Numbered from the stretch's first letter, positions 29,267 to 38,525 are shown. The stretch: 64,000 nucleotides of DNA from Acrocarpospora corrugata (GCF_009687845.1 NZ_BLAD01000067.1:35439-99438); one strand, 5' to 3'. Numbers and translations: made by a program. The notes: a model not told the origin generated them from the sequence alone.

Positions 29267-29890
29267 GTGGCAGCGCAAGTGGTAACGACTCTCCGTTCGG
29301 ACGCCCGGGACAATCGCGGGCGTATCCTCGCGGTCGCCCGGCTGGCCTTCGCCGCCGAAGGGCTCGACGTGCCGATCCGGGAGATCGCCCGGCGTGCCGA
29401 GGTCGGTGTCGCGACCGTCTACCGGCACTTCCAGACCAAGGAAGCGCTGCTGACCGAGGCTTTCGCCGAGCAGATGGCCTCGTGTTCGGCGATCGTGGAG
29501 GAGGGCCTGGCGGCGGATGACCCGTGGCAGGGGTTCTGTCTGGTGATCGAGAGGCTGATGGAGATGCACGCCCTCGACCGGGGCTTCGCCCGCGCGTTCA
29601 CCTCGCAGCTTCCCCAAACGCCCGACTTCGCCGCCGAGCGCGATCGCACGCTGCGCCAGCTGCTCGAACTGGTCCGGCGCGCGAGAGAAGCGGGCTCCCT
29701 GCGGGAGGATTTCGTGCTGGAGGACATCAGCCTGGCGCTGATGGCGAACGAAGGCATCCGCGCCGAGGCACCCGAGATGAGGGTGGCGGCGTCGCGTCGC
29801 TTCGCGGCCCTGATGATCCAGTCGTTCCAGGCGAACCCCGTCCCGACGCCACTGCCGCCGGCCGTCCGGCTGCCGCTATCCAGAGGCTGA
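29267..29890 (+). CDS. TetR-family transcriptional regulator
   Basis: 207 residues from GTG 29267; a GTG at 29258 in the same frame is equally possible. The N-terminal domain is classical: RSDARDNRGRILAVARLAF, DVPIREIARRAEVGVATVYRHFQTKEALL. The C-terminal ligand-binding half is the broad TetR_C type. It is divergent from the quinone oxidoreductase gene and probably represses it. Its 3' end overlaps the convergent LCP gene by 15 bp. Confidence 0.9.
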   Translation: MAAQVVTTLRSDARDNRGRILAVARLAFAAEGLDVPIREIARRAEVGVATVYRHFQTKEALLTEAFAEQMASCSAIVEEGLAADDPWQGFCLVIERLMEMHALDRGFARAFTSQLPQTPDFAAERDRTLRQLLELVRRAREAGSLREDFVLEDISLALMANEGIRAEAPEMRVAASRRFAALMIQSFQANPVPTPLPPAVRLPLSRG

Positions 29891-31330
29891 TTTGCAGATG
29901 TTCTGGGTGGCAGTCTTGGTGGTGGGCGTCGCCGCGGCGGTCGGGGTGGGTTTGGGGGTCGGAGTCGGAGGCTTCTGGACCGTGTGGTTGTCGGCCCCGA
30001 GGATCACCTCGATGGCGTCGAGGGTGGGGATCTCGCGGAGTTCGGCACCCGGGAAGGCGGCGGCGACCGTGCGGGCGGAGTCGAGACGGTCGGGCGCGTA
30101 CCGAATGATCGTGTTCTTGTAGTTGCGGGTGGCCGTGTCGCCGGGGGCGGCCGGGACGAGGAAACCCGCCGCGAGCAGCGCGGATTTGGTACGAGCCCCA
30201 AGCCCGGTGATCATAGTGCCGTTGCGGACACGGACCGCGATCCGGCTGGCGGGGATCGTCGTGGCGGTCGGCGACGGCGACGCCGTGGGCGATTTGCTGG
30301 GCTTGACCGGCGGGACCAGCGGCTGGTCCGTGTTTATGCGGTGGAACAAGTCCTTCGCGGAAGGCTTGTCCCAGAGGACGGCGGATTCGCCGGTCGCCGT
30401 CCGGTAGTTGACGTTGGTCAGGGGGACGGTGGCGAACGAGACGTCGTCGGTGGAGACGTCCTTGAGCTGGGTGGCCAGGCCGAGGAAGTTCTCGGCGAGG
30501 GCGTCGTCCACGGTGAGAGTGCGCAGCGTGGAGTTGACCAGCGCGCCCAGTTTGGCGGGATTGGTCAGGGTGTCGCCGCTGAGGGCTTTGGCCAGCAGGG
30601 CGGAGATGACCTGCTGCTGGCGGTCGATCCGGTCCAGGTCCGCTCGGCCGGTGGCACGGGTGCGGGCGTAGTGCAGGGCGTTGACGCCGTTGAGCTCGTG
30701 CGTGCCGGCGGCCAGCTGCAGCTTGGTCTTGGTGTCGTCGATGGCGACGGGAGTGCAGACGGTGACCCCGCCGAGCGCCTCGACGACATCGATGAAGCCG
30801 AGCACGTTGACCGCGACGTAGTGGTTGATCCGCAGCCCGGTCGCCTGCTGCACGGTGCGCACCGCGAGTTTGGCCCCACCGAACTGGTACGCCGAGTTGA
30901 TCTTACGTTCGCCGAACCCCGGCACATCCAGCCAGCTGTCCCTTGGCAACGAGACGACGGTCACCTTGCGATGGTCCGCGGACAGGTGGATCACCATCAT
31001 CGTGTCGGTGCGTTCACCCGCCTGCCGCCCGAGGTGCAGCTGGTTCTGCTCTTTCCTGGTGAGGTCGTCGCGCTTGTCCACCCCGACGAGCAGGATGTTC
31101 ATCGCCCCCTGCGAGGAGGAACCGGCCGTCCCCGCGTCCACGGACTCGATCTGCGCGCTCAGATACCCGGGGATCGCCCACGCGAATCCGGACCCGACCA
31201 GGACCAGGCTGGACAGCGATCCGGTGATCACCAGCGAGCGCAGACTGGCCCGCACGCGGCGGGTGCGGGGTGCGGCTACTCGGACCCCGCCGTAGGCGTC
31301 GCCGCCCACGTGAACACCCGAGTCCTCCAC
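29876..31330 (-). CDS. LytR-CpsA-Psr (LCP) family cell-wall glycopolymer ligase
   Basis: 484 residues from a GTG. A short cytoplasmic tail and one membrane helix (~30-52) lead to the LCP domain: NILLVGVDKRDD, ERTDTMMVIHL, VVSLPRDSWLDVP, KINSAYQFGG, LHYARTRATGRADLDRIDRQQQ. The Arg/Asp residues in these motifs bind the polyprenyl diphosphate. A LytR_C domain (IAVRVRNGTMITGLGARTKSAL) and a Thr/Pro-rich end follow. LCP proteins attach teichoic-acid-like polymers or arabinogalactan to peptidoglycan from lipid carriers. It stands at the left boundary of the glycopolymer region. Confidence 0.93.
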   Translation of the reverse strand: MEDSGVHVGGDAYGGVRVAAPRTRRVRASLRSLVITGSLSSLVLVGSGFAWAIPGYLSAQIESVDAGTAGSSSQGAMNILLVGVDKRDDLTRKEQNQLHLGRQAGERTDTMMVIHLSADHRKVTVVSLPRDSWLDVPGFGERKINSAYQFGGAKLAVRTVQQATGLRINHYVAVNVLGFIDVVEALGGVTVCTPVAIDDTKTKLQLAAGTHELNGVNALHYARTRATGRADLDRIDRQQQVISALLAKALSGDTLTNPAKLGALVNSTLRTLTVDDALAENFLGLATQLKDVSTDDVSFATVPLTNVNYRTATGESAVLWDKPSAKDLFHRINTDQPLVPPVKPSKSPTASPSPTATTIPASRIAVRVRNGTMITGLGARTKSALLAAGFLVPAAPGDTATRNYKNTIIRYAPDRLDSARTVAAAFPGAELREIPTLDAIEVILGADNHTVQKPPTPTPKPTPTAAATPTTKTATQNICKSASG

Positions 31331-31376
31331 CCGGTCCCCCCTTGAGGTTGCCGTCTACGCCCGTTCGTACAGTAGC

Positions 31377-32426
31377 GTGAGCGCAGCCATTAACCCCGTC
31401 CCCGACGCGCCCCTAACGAGTCTGATGAACCCCTCGATCTCCGTCATCATGCCCGTCCTCAATGAGGAGCGGCACCTGCGCGAAGCCGTGCAGCAGGTTC
31501 TCGATCAGGACTACGACGGCGCGATCGAGGTCGTGCTGGCCGTCGGCCCGTCGCGTGATCGGACCCAGGAGGTGGCGGACGCGATCGCGGCGGCCGAACC
31601 CCGGGTCTCGGTGGTGGCCAATCCGACCGGGCGGACGCCGAACGCGCTGAACGCGGCGATCGCCAAGTCGTCGAACGAGATCATCGCGCGGGTCGACGGG
31701 CACGCGATGCTGCCCAAGGACTATCTGCGCACGGCGGTCGAGACGCTGCGGGAGACCGGCGCGGACAACGTGGGCGGGATCATGGCCGCCGAGGGGGTCA
31801 CGCCGTTCGAGCAGGCGGTGGCGTGCGCGATGACCTCGAAGATCGGGGTCGGGAACGCGGCCTTCCACGTCGGCGGCGAGGGCGGTCCCGCGGACACCGT
31901 GTATCTGGGGGTGTTCCGGCGGGAGGCGCTGGAGCGTGTCGGCGGATATGACGAGCATTTCGAGCGGGCCCAGGACTGGGAGATGAACCACCGCATCCGC
32001 GAGACGGGTGGCCTGGTGTGGTTCCAGCCGAAGATGCGGGTCTCCTATCGGCCGCGGCCGAACGCGCGGGCGCTGGGCAAGCAGTACTTCCACTACGGCC
32101 GCTGGCGGCGGGTGGTGGCGCGCACGCACGAGGGCACGATCAACCTCCGGTATCTGGCGCCTCCGGTGGCGGTGCTGGGGATCGTGCTCGGGCTGGTGAT
32201 CTCCCCGTTCTTCTGGCCGGCCGCGCTGATCCCGGCCGCCTATCTGCTCGCCATCCTGGTGGGCGCGGTGCTGACCGGCCGCGCGCTGTCCGGCGCCGCG
32301 CTGGCGAGGCTGCCGCTGGTGTACGCGACCATGCATTTATCGTGGGGCACCGGGTTCCTGACCAGTCCGTCCCGGCTCAGCAAGCCGCGCCCGGCCGGCA
32401 CTGATCTGCACGATCTCTTCCACTAG
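31377..32426 (+). CDS. Family 2 glycosyltransferase, ExoA-like, membrane-associated
   Basis: 349 residues from GTG 31377; ATG 31425 (MNPSISVIMPVLNEE) is an alternative. GT-A motifs: SVIMPVLNEE at the start, ARVDGHAM as the DxD equivalent, and RAQDWEMNHRIRE as the catalytic QDWE-type motif. The C-terminus has two or three membrane helices. It resembles ExoA-type transferases of exopolysaccharide synthesis, adding sugar from an NDP donor to a lipid-linked acceptor. Divergent from the LCP gene; its last 50 bp overlap the convergent TagF-like gene. Confidence 0.88.
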   Translation: MSAAINPVPDAPLTSLMNPSISVIMPVLNEERHLREAVQQVLDQDYDGAIEVVLAVGPSRDRTQEVADAIAAAEPRVSVVANPTGRTPNALNAAIAKSSNEIIARVDGHAMLPKDYLRTAVETLRETGADNVGGIMAAEGVTPFEQAVACAMTSKIGVGNAAFHVGGEGGPADTVYLGVFRREALERVGGYDEHFERAQDWEMNHRIRETGGLVWFQPKMRVSYRPRPNARALGKQYFHYGRWRRVVARTHEGTINLRYLAPPVAVLGIVLGLVISPFFWPAALIPAAYLLAILVGAVLTGRALSGAALARLPLVYATMHLSWGTGFLTSPSRLSKPRPAGTDLHDLFH

Positions 32427-34101
32427 CCCGGCAGGCGTTCTCCACCGCCTGGTTGAAGCGCGCCATCGGATCGCCGTCCCCGAGCAGGTAGCTGCGCAGG
32501 TCCCGGCGTGCTCCGGCGAGGGCGTCCTCGTCCTTGTCGAGTTGGGCGAGGATCTCCGGGAGTTCGTTCAGGTCCTGGCTGAGCAGGTAGGCGGCCCGCG
32601 CGGTCGGGTAGCGCTCGCGGAAGTCGGGCCGCCCGGCGACGTTGGTCACCACATATGGTTTGCCGCTGGCGATGAAGTCGGCGACGACGCTGGAGATGTC
32701 GCTGACCAGCAGGTCGGCCTCGTTGAAGCAGGCGTACAGGTCGTCGGTGGCGACTCTGGCCAGCGGTCCGGCTTTGGCGATGATGGCAAGGATGCGCTGG
32801 TGGGCCCCGCGGGTGGCGGGGCAGCGGTGGCCGGTGAGCGGGTGCGGTTTGTAGATGAGGTGCAACGCGTTGTCGATCAGGGCCTGGGCGAGTTGGGGGC
32901 CCATGGTGGTCACCGAGGTGTGGAACAGGTCCTCGGTCCAGCCTTCCCAGGTCGGCGCGTACAGGACGGTCTGGTACGGCAGCCCGGGGCCTGCGGTCTG
33001 GATTCCGGCCAGTTGCGGGCGGCCGACCTCGACGATCGAGGAGTCGCGGACGCCGACCGCCGCCCGCCGGTAACGGTCGCGGCCGCCCTGCCCGGCCACC
33101 CAGACTTGGTCGTACACCTTCGTGAACGGGTTGAAGGAGGCTTCCTTGTCGCTGTCGCCGTGGCCGACGAAGACGCTGACCAGGCCGGGGGTGCGGAGCA
33201 TGTGAATGTTGTTGCCGACGTTGGAGGCGAACAGAGCGACCCTGGCGGTGTCCAGGCCGCGGAAGTTCATCATGTCGACGGCGGACGGGATGCAGAGCAC
33301 GGGCAGCGTGGTCGGGCCGAGCACGCCGATCAGCGGGCGCTCCCGCAGGACGATCATGGCTCGCCGGTCGACGCGCTCCAGCACGGGCAGCCACATGGAC
33401 GCCTGGTAGATCGAGCTGGCGGGGCCGGAGAAGTAGAGGAGCACTTCGGGGCGGTAGGCGCGGACCTGCTCGTCCACCGCCCAGATCACGTTGCGCCGGT
33501 CGGCGATCGGCGCGGCCCGCCGGACGTGCCAGGCCAGGGCGAGGACGGCGGCCGCCATCAATGTCAGGGCGGCGGCGACGCCGAGGGAACCCAGCCAGGC
33601 CACTCCGGTCAGCGCGCCCACGGCGGTCAGCCCGACCGGCAGCACATCGGCGTACAGCAGCCGGACGCCATGCCAGTTGACCAGCGTCTCCGGCGGCGAG
33701 GGCGGAAACCGCACGGCCAGGTTCCGGGTTTCGACCGGCTTCAGCCCGTGGCAGCGCCGGAGATAAAGCGCCAGCCCGGTCTGTACGGCCCGCATCCCAT
33801 GAAACAGGAACAGCCCCCCGGCGAGCAGCGCGAACCACCGCGACTCCGGCCCCACCGTGCGAGCCAGCAGCAACACCGCCGCCATCTCCCGGGACAGAAA
33901 CCTGACACTCGCCCCCAGATGCACCCGGCCCAGCTGATCCGCCACCTCCTTCGGCAGCTTCACCTCCGCCGCGTACGACACCGCCCCGAACACCGCGAAC
34001 ACCCACGGAAGCGGGCACAGCGCAGCTACCACCAAAACCGGATACGACCCCAACAAAACCGCCGTGACCAGGGCATTTCCGCCCCGGAATGATCCCCCCA
34101 T
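32377..34101 (-). CDS. CDP-glycerol/CDP-ribitol glycerophosphotransferase-like (TagF/TarL type) membrane protein
   Basis: 574 residues. The N-terminal ~200 hold several membrane helices, which the family does not usually have. The C-terminal ~370 are the Glyphos_transf domain: VFVGHGDSDKEASFNP with its base histidine, LYAPTWEG, IYKPHP, DLLVSDISSVVADFI. The enzyme adds polyol phosphate units from a CDP-polyol to a growing teichoic-acid or capsule chain. It lies 9 bp downstream of the CDP-ribitol-synthase-like gene, which would supply its donor. Confidence 0.85.
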   Translation of the reverse strand: MGGSFRGGNALVTAVLLGSYPVLVVAALCPLPWVFAVFGAVSYAAEVKLPKEVADQLGRVHLGASVRFLSREMAAVLLLARTVGPESRWFALLAGGLFLFHGMRAVQTGLALYLRRCHGLKPVETRNLAVRFPPSPPETLVNWHGVRLLYADVLPVGLTAVGALTGVAWLGSLGVAAALTLMAAAVLALAWHVRRAAPIADRRNVIWAVDEQVRAYRPEVLLYFSGPASSIYQASMWLPVLERVDRRAMIVLRERPLIGVLGPTTLPVLCIPSAVDMMNFRGLDTARVALFASNVGNNIHMLRTPGLVSVFVGHGDSDKEASFNPFTKVYDQVWVAGQGGRDRYRRAAVGVRDSSIVEVGRPQLAGIQTAGPGLPYQTVLYAPTWEGWTEDLFHTSVTTMGPQLAQALIDNALHLIYKPHPLTGHRCPATRGAHQRILAIIAKAGPLARVATDDLYACFNEADLLVSDISSVVADFIASGKPYVVTNVAGRPDFRERYPTARAAYLLSQDLNELPEILAQLDKDEDALAGARRDLRSYLLGDGDPMARFNQAVENACRASGRDRADQCRPGAAC

Positions 34102-34110
34102 GAGGGGTGC

Positions 34111-35508
34111 TTACCCATTGAGCCGCACATCGACCACTTGTCCGGTCAGGTGGGAGATCAGCACTTCCACGCTGCTCCGCGCCACATCCTTGGCCGCCAG
34201 CAGACTCCTCGGCGGCTCCTCGCCGAAGGCGCGCAACCGCATCGGCGTGGCCGTCCGCTCCGGGTTGAGGCAGTTGACCCGGATGCCGTGCTCGGCCCAC
34301 TCGTCGGCCAGCGCCTGGGTCAGATTCACGACGGCGGCCTTGGTCGAGGAGTAGAGGCTGTAGTCGGCCCGGCCCCGCGTGTACGAACTGGAGGTATAGA
34401 GGAGCAGGTGGCCGCGCGTCTTCGCCAGATACTTGAAGGACGCCTTCGCGATGTTGACCGGCCCCAGGTAGTTGACGCCGATCGCCTCCTCGATCGTGCT
34501 CTGCTCGGCGTCGCCGAGCTTGCCCATGTGCAGCACGGCGGCGGTGTTGACCACGTAGTCGATCCTGCCGGTCTCCGCGTACACCCGGGCCAGCGCCTCG
34601 GCCACCGCGACCTCGTCCTGGACCCGGGTGCCGGTCTCGGAGCGGGAGAAGGAGTAGACGGTGGCGCCGTGCTCCTTGGCCAGGTCCACGATGTCGGCGC
34701 CGATGCCGTAGGAGCCGCCGAACACCACCAGGGTGCGGCCGTCCAGGCCGTCGCCGTAGGAGAAGGGGACGGGCGCGGTCGAGGCGGCGAGCTGGAAGAG
34801 CTTGTCGGCGATGAAGACGTCGACGGGGTGGGTGACCTTCATGTTGTGCTCGCTGCCCGCCACGATGAAGATCGGCACGTCCGGGCGGTACCGCAGCATC
34901 ACCCCGCAGTCGTCGGTGGCGGGCTGCTTGTCGAAGTCGGGATCGGCCAGCGCTCGCGCGTACGCGTCCCTGATCACCGACAGCCGGAAACACTGCGGCG
35001 TCTGCCCGCGCCGCAGCCGCGCCCGATCCGGGATGTCCCTGATGATCTCCCCGTTCGGCCCCGGCGCCGCGACCACCACCGTGTCCGAGGACGGAATGGC
35101 CACGTCCACCGCCTGGTACTCGCCCAGCGCCGTCACACAGTCCGCGATGATGCGCGGCTCGACCAGCGGGCGCACCGCGTCGTGCAGCAGCACGTCGCAC
35201 TCCCGGTCCCCGAGCGCCCGCAACGCGATCCAGGTGGATTCGGTACGGCTCGCGCCCCCGTCCAGGATCCGGCTCACCTTCGTGAACCGGTTCTTCTCGA
35301 TCAGGGCGGCGACCTCGTCGGTGAAGCCGGGGGTCATCAGCACGACGACTTCGTCGATGTCCGGATGGCTGTCGAAGGCCGCGATGGTGTGCTCCAGGAT
35401 GCTCTTCCCGGCGATCTTCAACAGCTGCTTGGGCGTGTTCAGACCGATGCGCTGGCCGATGCCGCCGGCCAGCACCACACCAACGGTTGGCAAACGTGAA
35501 TCCATCAT
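34111..35508 (-). CDS. Bifunctional cytidylyltransferase (IspD/TarI-like) and SDR reductase, probable CDP-ribitol synthase
   Basis: About 465 residues. Three ATGs in a row follow GGGGAGGATC; I take the second, at 35508. Residues ~1-230 are IspD/TarI-like: VVLAGGIGQRIGLNTPKQLL, LLHDAVRPLV, TDDCGVM. Residues ~240-465 are a short-chain dehydrogenase: VVFGGSYGIGADI, NTAAVLHMG, and YSSTK as YxxxK. This fusion matches the Haemophilus Bcs1/Acs1 layout, in which the SDR reduces ribulose-5-phosphate and the other half makes CDP-ribitol. The partner gene downstream is a polyol-phosphate polymerase. Other polyols are possible. Confidence 0.82.
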   Translation of the reverse strand: MMDSRLPTVGVVLAGGIGQRIGLNTPKQLLKIAGKSILEHTIAAFDSHPDIDEVVVLMTPGFTDEVAALIEKNRFTKVSRILDGGASRTESTWIALRALGDRECDVLLHDAVRPLVEPRIIADCVTALGEYQAVDVAIPSSDTVVVAAPGPNGEIIRDIPDRARLRRGQTPQCFRLSVIRDAYARALADPDFDKQPATDDCGVMLRYRPDVPIFIVAGSEHNMKVTHPVDVFIADKLFQLAASTAPVPFSYGDGLDGRTLVVFGGSYGIGADIVDLAKEHGATVYSFSRSETGTRVQDEVAVAEALARVYAETGRIDYVVNTAAVLHMGKLGDAEQSTIEEAIGVNYLGPVNIAKASFKYLAKTRGHLLLYTSSSYTRGRADYSLYSSTKAAVVNLTQALADEWAEHGIRVNCLNPERTATPMRLRAFGEEPPRSLLAAKDVARSSVEVLISHLTGQVVDVRLNG

Positions 35509-35602
35509 CATGATCCTCCCCGACGAGCACCATACCCTTGCGGGTGATTGCTCATCAGTGATCACTCAGTTACTTTGCGAGGTACGTGGTCGGGTAGGTG
35601 CT

Positions 35603-37063
35603 ATGGACGTCGTCTCTGAGCGAAGGCGGTCTGACATGGGGGAGAACCGGCCGGACACCGTCGCGGTGGTCCTGGCGGCCACCCACGCGGCCCTGGTCGA
35701 CCGCCTCAGCGAGCAAATGGAAAGCCTGCCCATCGCCGACCTGTGTTTCGTGTCGGACGAGCAGGGCCTGGCCGAGCAACTCCGCCGGGTGGCGAAGGTC
35801 GCCAGAGGCGCCGCCGCACCTGTGGCCGTGCTCACCGGCGACCTGGTGGCGCACACCGAAGCCCTGGCAGTCCTGCTGGAACACCCGTCCCGGAGCACCG
35901 GCGCTTTGATCGGCCCCGGCGAGGCCATCCCGCCCCGCACCCCGGTCCGGGTCGAGCACGGCAGGGTCGCCGCCGCCGGCAACTCCTTCCACCAGGTCGA
36001 CGCGCCCAACGCCACCTTCCGCGGCGTCCTCCAGGTCGGCACCGACCACCTGAAAGGCTTCGCCCTGGTCGCCGAGGAGCTCGCCGACCTGGCCCAGGGC
36101 GGCAAACTCGGCGCGGCCACCACCGACCAGACGGCCGACCTGCTGCTGGCCGGCCTGGTCAGGTCGGGGGTGCCGGTCAGGGCGGCCAGATTCGGCCGCC
36201 TGCACTGCGACCGGGTGCCCGCCGGGGGCGCCACCGCCGCCCTGCTGCGCCTCACCGAGGTCGACGAGGACCAGGTCCGCCTGGACGCGGCGGTCAAACA
36301 GGACGACGGCCTCTTCACCACCTACCTGGTCAGCTCCTGGTCCCGGCATCTGATCAAACTCGCGGACCGGCTCGGCCTGACCCCCAACGCCGTCACCGGC
36401 ATCTCGGTCGGTCTGGCCGGCATCGCCGCGATCTGGTTCTCCGCCGGGGACCGGCAGGCCCAGCTGGTCGGCGCGGCGGCGCTCTACCTGTCGTTCGTGC
36501 TCGACTGCGTGGACGGCCAGCTGGCCCGCTACACCCGGCGCTTCTCCCCCCTCGGCGCCTGGCTGGACGCCACCTTCGACCGGGTCAAGGAGTATGTGGT
36601 CTACGTCGGCCTGGCGCTCGGCTACGCGGCGGGCGCGCCGATGACCGGGACCGGGCCGGACCAGATCTGGGTGCTCGCGGTCGGCGCGATGATGCTCCAG
36701 GCGATCCGGCACATGATCGACTTCTCGTACGCGGGAGCGGTCACCGACGCCGCCAAGGTGGGCGTCTCCTGGGCCCGGCCGCACCGGTCGCTGGCCGTGG
36801 CCGTGGACGCGGCCAGGAGCACCGACGCCGCCGCCGTCCAGCGCGAGAACGCGATCGTGCAGCTGGCCGGCCGGCTGGAGGGCGACCGCGCGTCCCGCTG
36901 GCTGAAGAAGGTCATCGTGCTCCCGATCGGCGAGCGGATGGCGCTGATCGCGGTCACCGCCGCCCTGTTCAACGCCCGCGTCACCTTCCTGGCCCTGCTC
37001 GGCTGGGGGACGGTCGCGGCGCTCTACACCCTCACCGGAAGAATCGCGAGGTCGCTGTCATGA
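35603..37063 (+). CDS. CDP-alcohol phosphotransferase with N-terminal degenerate nucleotidyltransferase-like domain
   Basis: 486 residues from ATG 35603; ATG 35636 is possible. The N-terminal ~230 residues (VAVVLAATHAALVDRL, VAVLTGDLVAH, CDRVPAGG) look like a worn nucleotidyltransferase without the GxGxR loop. The C-terminal half has five or six membrane helices and the intact CDP-alcohol motif: DCVDGQLARYTRR, then GAWLDATFD, fitting DG-x2-AR-x8-G-x3-D-x3-D. It transfers a phospho-alcohol from CDP to an acceptor in the membrane. Its stop overlaps the next gene by 4 nt. Confidence 0.85.
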   Translation: MDVVSERRRSDMGENRPDTVAVVLAATHAALVDRLSEQMESLPIADLCFVSDEQGLAEQLRRVAKVARGAAAPVAVLTGDLVAHTEALAVLLEHPSRSTGALIGPGEAIPPRTPVRVEHGRVAAAGNSFHQVDAPNATFRGVLQVGTDHLKGFALVAEELADLAQGGKLGAATTDQTADLLLAGLVRSGVPVRAARFGRLHCDRVPAGGATAALLRLTEVDEDQVRLDAAVKQDDGLFTTYLVSSWSRHLIKLADRLGLTPNAVTGISVGLAGIAAIWFSAGDRQAQLVGAAALYLSFVLDCVDGQLARYTRRFSPLGAWLDATFDRVKEYVVYVGLALGYAAGAPMTGTGPDQIWVLAVGAMMLQAIRHMIDFSYAGAVTDAAKVGVSWARPHRSLAVAVDAARSTDAAAVQRENAIVQLAGRLEGDRASRWLKKVIVLPIGERMALIAVTAALFNARVTFLALLGWGTVAALYTLTGRIARSLS

Positions 37064-37683
37064 CCAGCGTGCACATGACCCGCGTCCCGCCGAGCTCGGT
37101 GACGGCCTTCCGGGACGACGGCCCCCTCTCCCGTGGCATGGGCGCGATGGTGGCCGGCCAGCTGCCCCCCCTCCCACCCGCCATCGCCGCCTTCTTCGTC
37201 ACCGGCGTGCTCCTGCTGGTCGGCATCGCCGGCAGCGAGGGCCTGGCCGTCTTCGCCCCCATCGTGGCCCTGCTGCTGGCCGGCCCCGGCTCCTCACACC
37301 GCCACGACGGCCGCCTGGACTGGCTGGTCCCGGTCATCCTGAAGATCACCGAATACGGCTTCATCGCCGCCGTCGGCTTCGCCCACGGGGTGCCCGCGAT
37401 CATCATCATGATCCTGCTGGGCGCGATCGTCTTCCACCACTACGACACCGTCTACCGGATCCGCCAGCACGTGTACCCGCCGCCGTGGCTGGCCAACGCC
37501 GGACTCGGCTGGGAAGGCCGGATGATCGTGGTCGCCGCCGGCGGTCTGCTGGGCGCGAGCACGGCGATGTTCGTCCTATTGGCCCTGTATCTTTGGGCGT
37601 TGTTCGGCTGGGAGAGCCTCACCTGCTGGCTGGCCGCCCCCCGGTCCGGGGTGGAGGCGGCTGATCTGGGCGCGCACGACTGA
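37060..37683 (+). CDS. Membrane protein, DUF5941-like
   Basis: 207 residues, four to six hydrophobic segments (AIAAFFVTGVLLLVGIAG, VFAPIVALLLAG, IIIMILLGAIVF, MFVLLALYLWALFGW) and a well-marked GWEGRMI motif. It is translationally coupled (ATGA) to the CDP-alcohol phosphotransferase. From memory, DUF5941-type sequences occur as the C-terminal part of such enzymes in other actinomycetes, so this may be a split-off domain working with the previous protein. Function not known. Confidence 0.7.
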   Translation: MTSVHMTRVPPSSVTAFRDDGPLSRGMGAMVAGQLPPLPPAIAAFFVTGVLLLVGIAGSEGLAVFAPIVALLLAGPGSSHRHDGRLDWLVPVILKITEYGFIAAVGFAHGVPAIIIMILLGAIVFHHYDTVYRIRQHVYPPPWLANAGLGWEGRMIVVAAGGLLGASTAMFVLLALYLWALFGWESLTCWLAAPRSGVEAADLGAHD

Positions 37684-37781
37684 GCCCGATACACGATCAG
37701 GGCGCTCTGGCAACTAACCTGTGGGGTTATTGACTTTGCCATCGCGCGACCGTGCGATGAACGGATCGTGAGGAGTGCACG

Positions 37782-38516
37782 TTGCTGGGAATGGTGCTGG
37801 CCGCCGGGGCCGGAAGACGTCTGCGGCCCTACACCGACACGCTGCCCAAGGCGCTCGTGCCGGTGGACGGGGACACCACGATCCTCGACATCGCGTTGCG
37901 CAACCTGGCGGCCGTCGAGCTGCGGGATGTCGTGGTGATCGTGGGTTACCAGGCGCAGGCCGTACACGAGCGGAAGGCCGCGCTGGAGGACCGGCACGGG
38001 GTGAAGCTGACGCTGGTGCACAACGACAAGGCGGAGGAGTGGAACAACGCCTACTCGCTGTGGTGCGCGCGGGACTACTTCGCGCGGGGCGCGCTGCTGG
38101 TCAACGGGGACACCGTGCACCCGGTCTCGGTCGAGCGCACCCTGCTGGACGCGCCGCACACCAGTGACATCCTGCTCGCCGTGGACGACGTGAAGGCGCT
38201 GGCCGACGAGGAGATGAAGGTCACTCTCGACGACGGCGCGCTCAAGCGCATCACCAAGCTGATGGACCCGGCGCAGGCGTATGGGGAGTACATCGGCGCC
38301 ACCCTGATCCGCCCCGGCGCGGCCGCCAAGCTGGCCGACGCGCTCCAGGCCACCTTCGAGCGCGACCCGCAGCTCTACTACGAGGACGGCTACCAGGAGC
38401 TGGTCGAGCGCGGCGAGACCATCCGGGTCGCCCCCATCGGCAAGGTCGACTGGGTCGAGGTCGACAACCACGACGACCTGGCCAAGGCCCGCACGATCGC
38501 CGGCACCTACATCTAG
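37782..38516 (+). CDS. Sugar/polyol-phosphate nucleotidyltransferase (phosphocholine cytidylyltransferase-like)
   Basis: 244 residues from TTG 37782, chosen because AGGAG ends 6 nt before it. MVLAAGAGRRLRPYTDTLPKAL is the nucleotide-binding signature of the NTP_transferase fold. VNGDTVHP holds the metal-binding Asp, and EDGYQELV and VDWVEVDNHDDL are typical of LicC-like cytidylyltransferases. It joins CTP or another NTP to a phosphorylated small alcohol or sugar. The sn-glycerol-1-phosphate dehydrogenase gene begins 9 bp later, so a glycerol-1-phosphate cytidylyltransferase role is attractive but unproven. Confidence 0.82.
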   Translation: MLGMVLAAGAGRRLRPYTDTLPKALVPVDGDTTILDIALRNLAAVELRDVVVIVGYQAQAVHERKAALEDRHGVKLTLVHNDKAEEWNNAYSLWCARDYFARGALLVNGDTVHPVSVERTLLDAPHTSDILLAVDDVKALADEEMKVTLDDGALKRITKLMDPAQAYGEYIGATLIRPGAAAKLADALQATFERDPQLYYEDGYQELVERGETIRVAPIGKVDWVEVDNHDDLAKARTIAGTYI

Positions 38517-38525
38517 GGAGGTCAA

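Noticed and set aside
37684..37781. Sigma-70-type promoter (TTGACT at 37730)
   Set aside because: The -10 at the right distance is TGCGAT, too weak to call.
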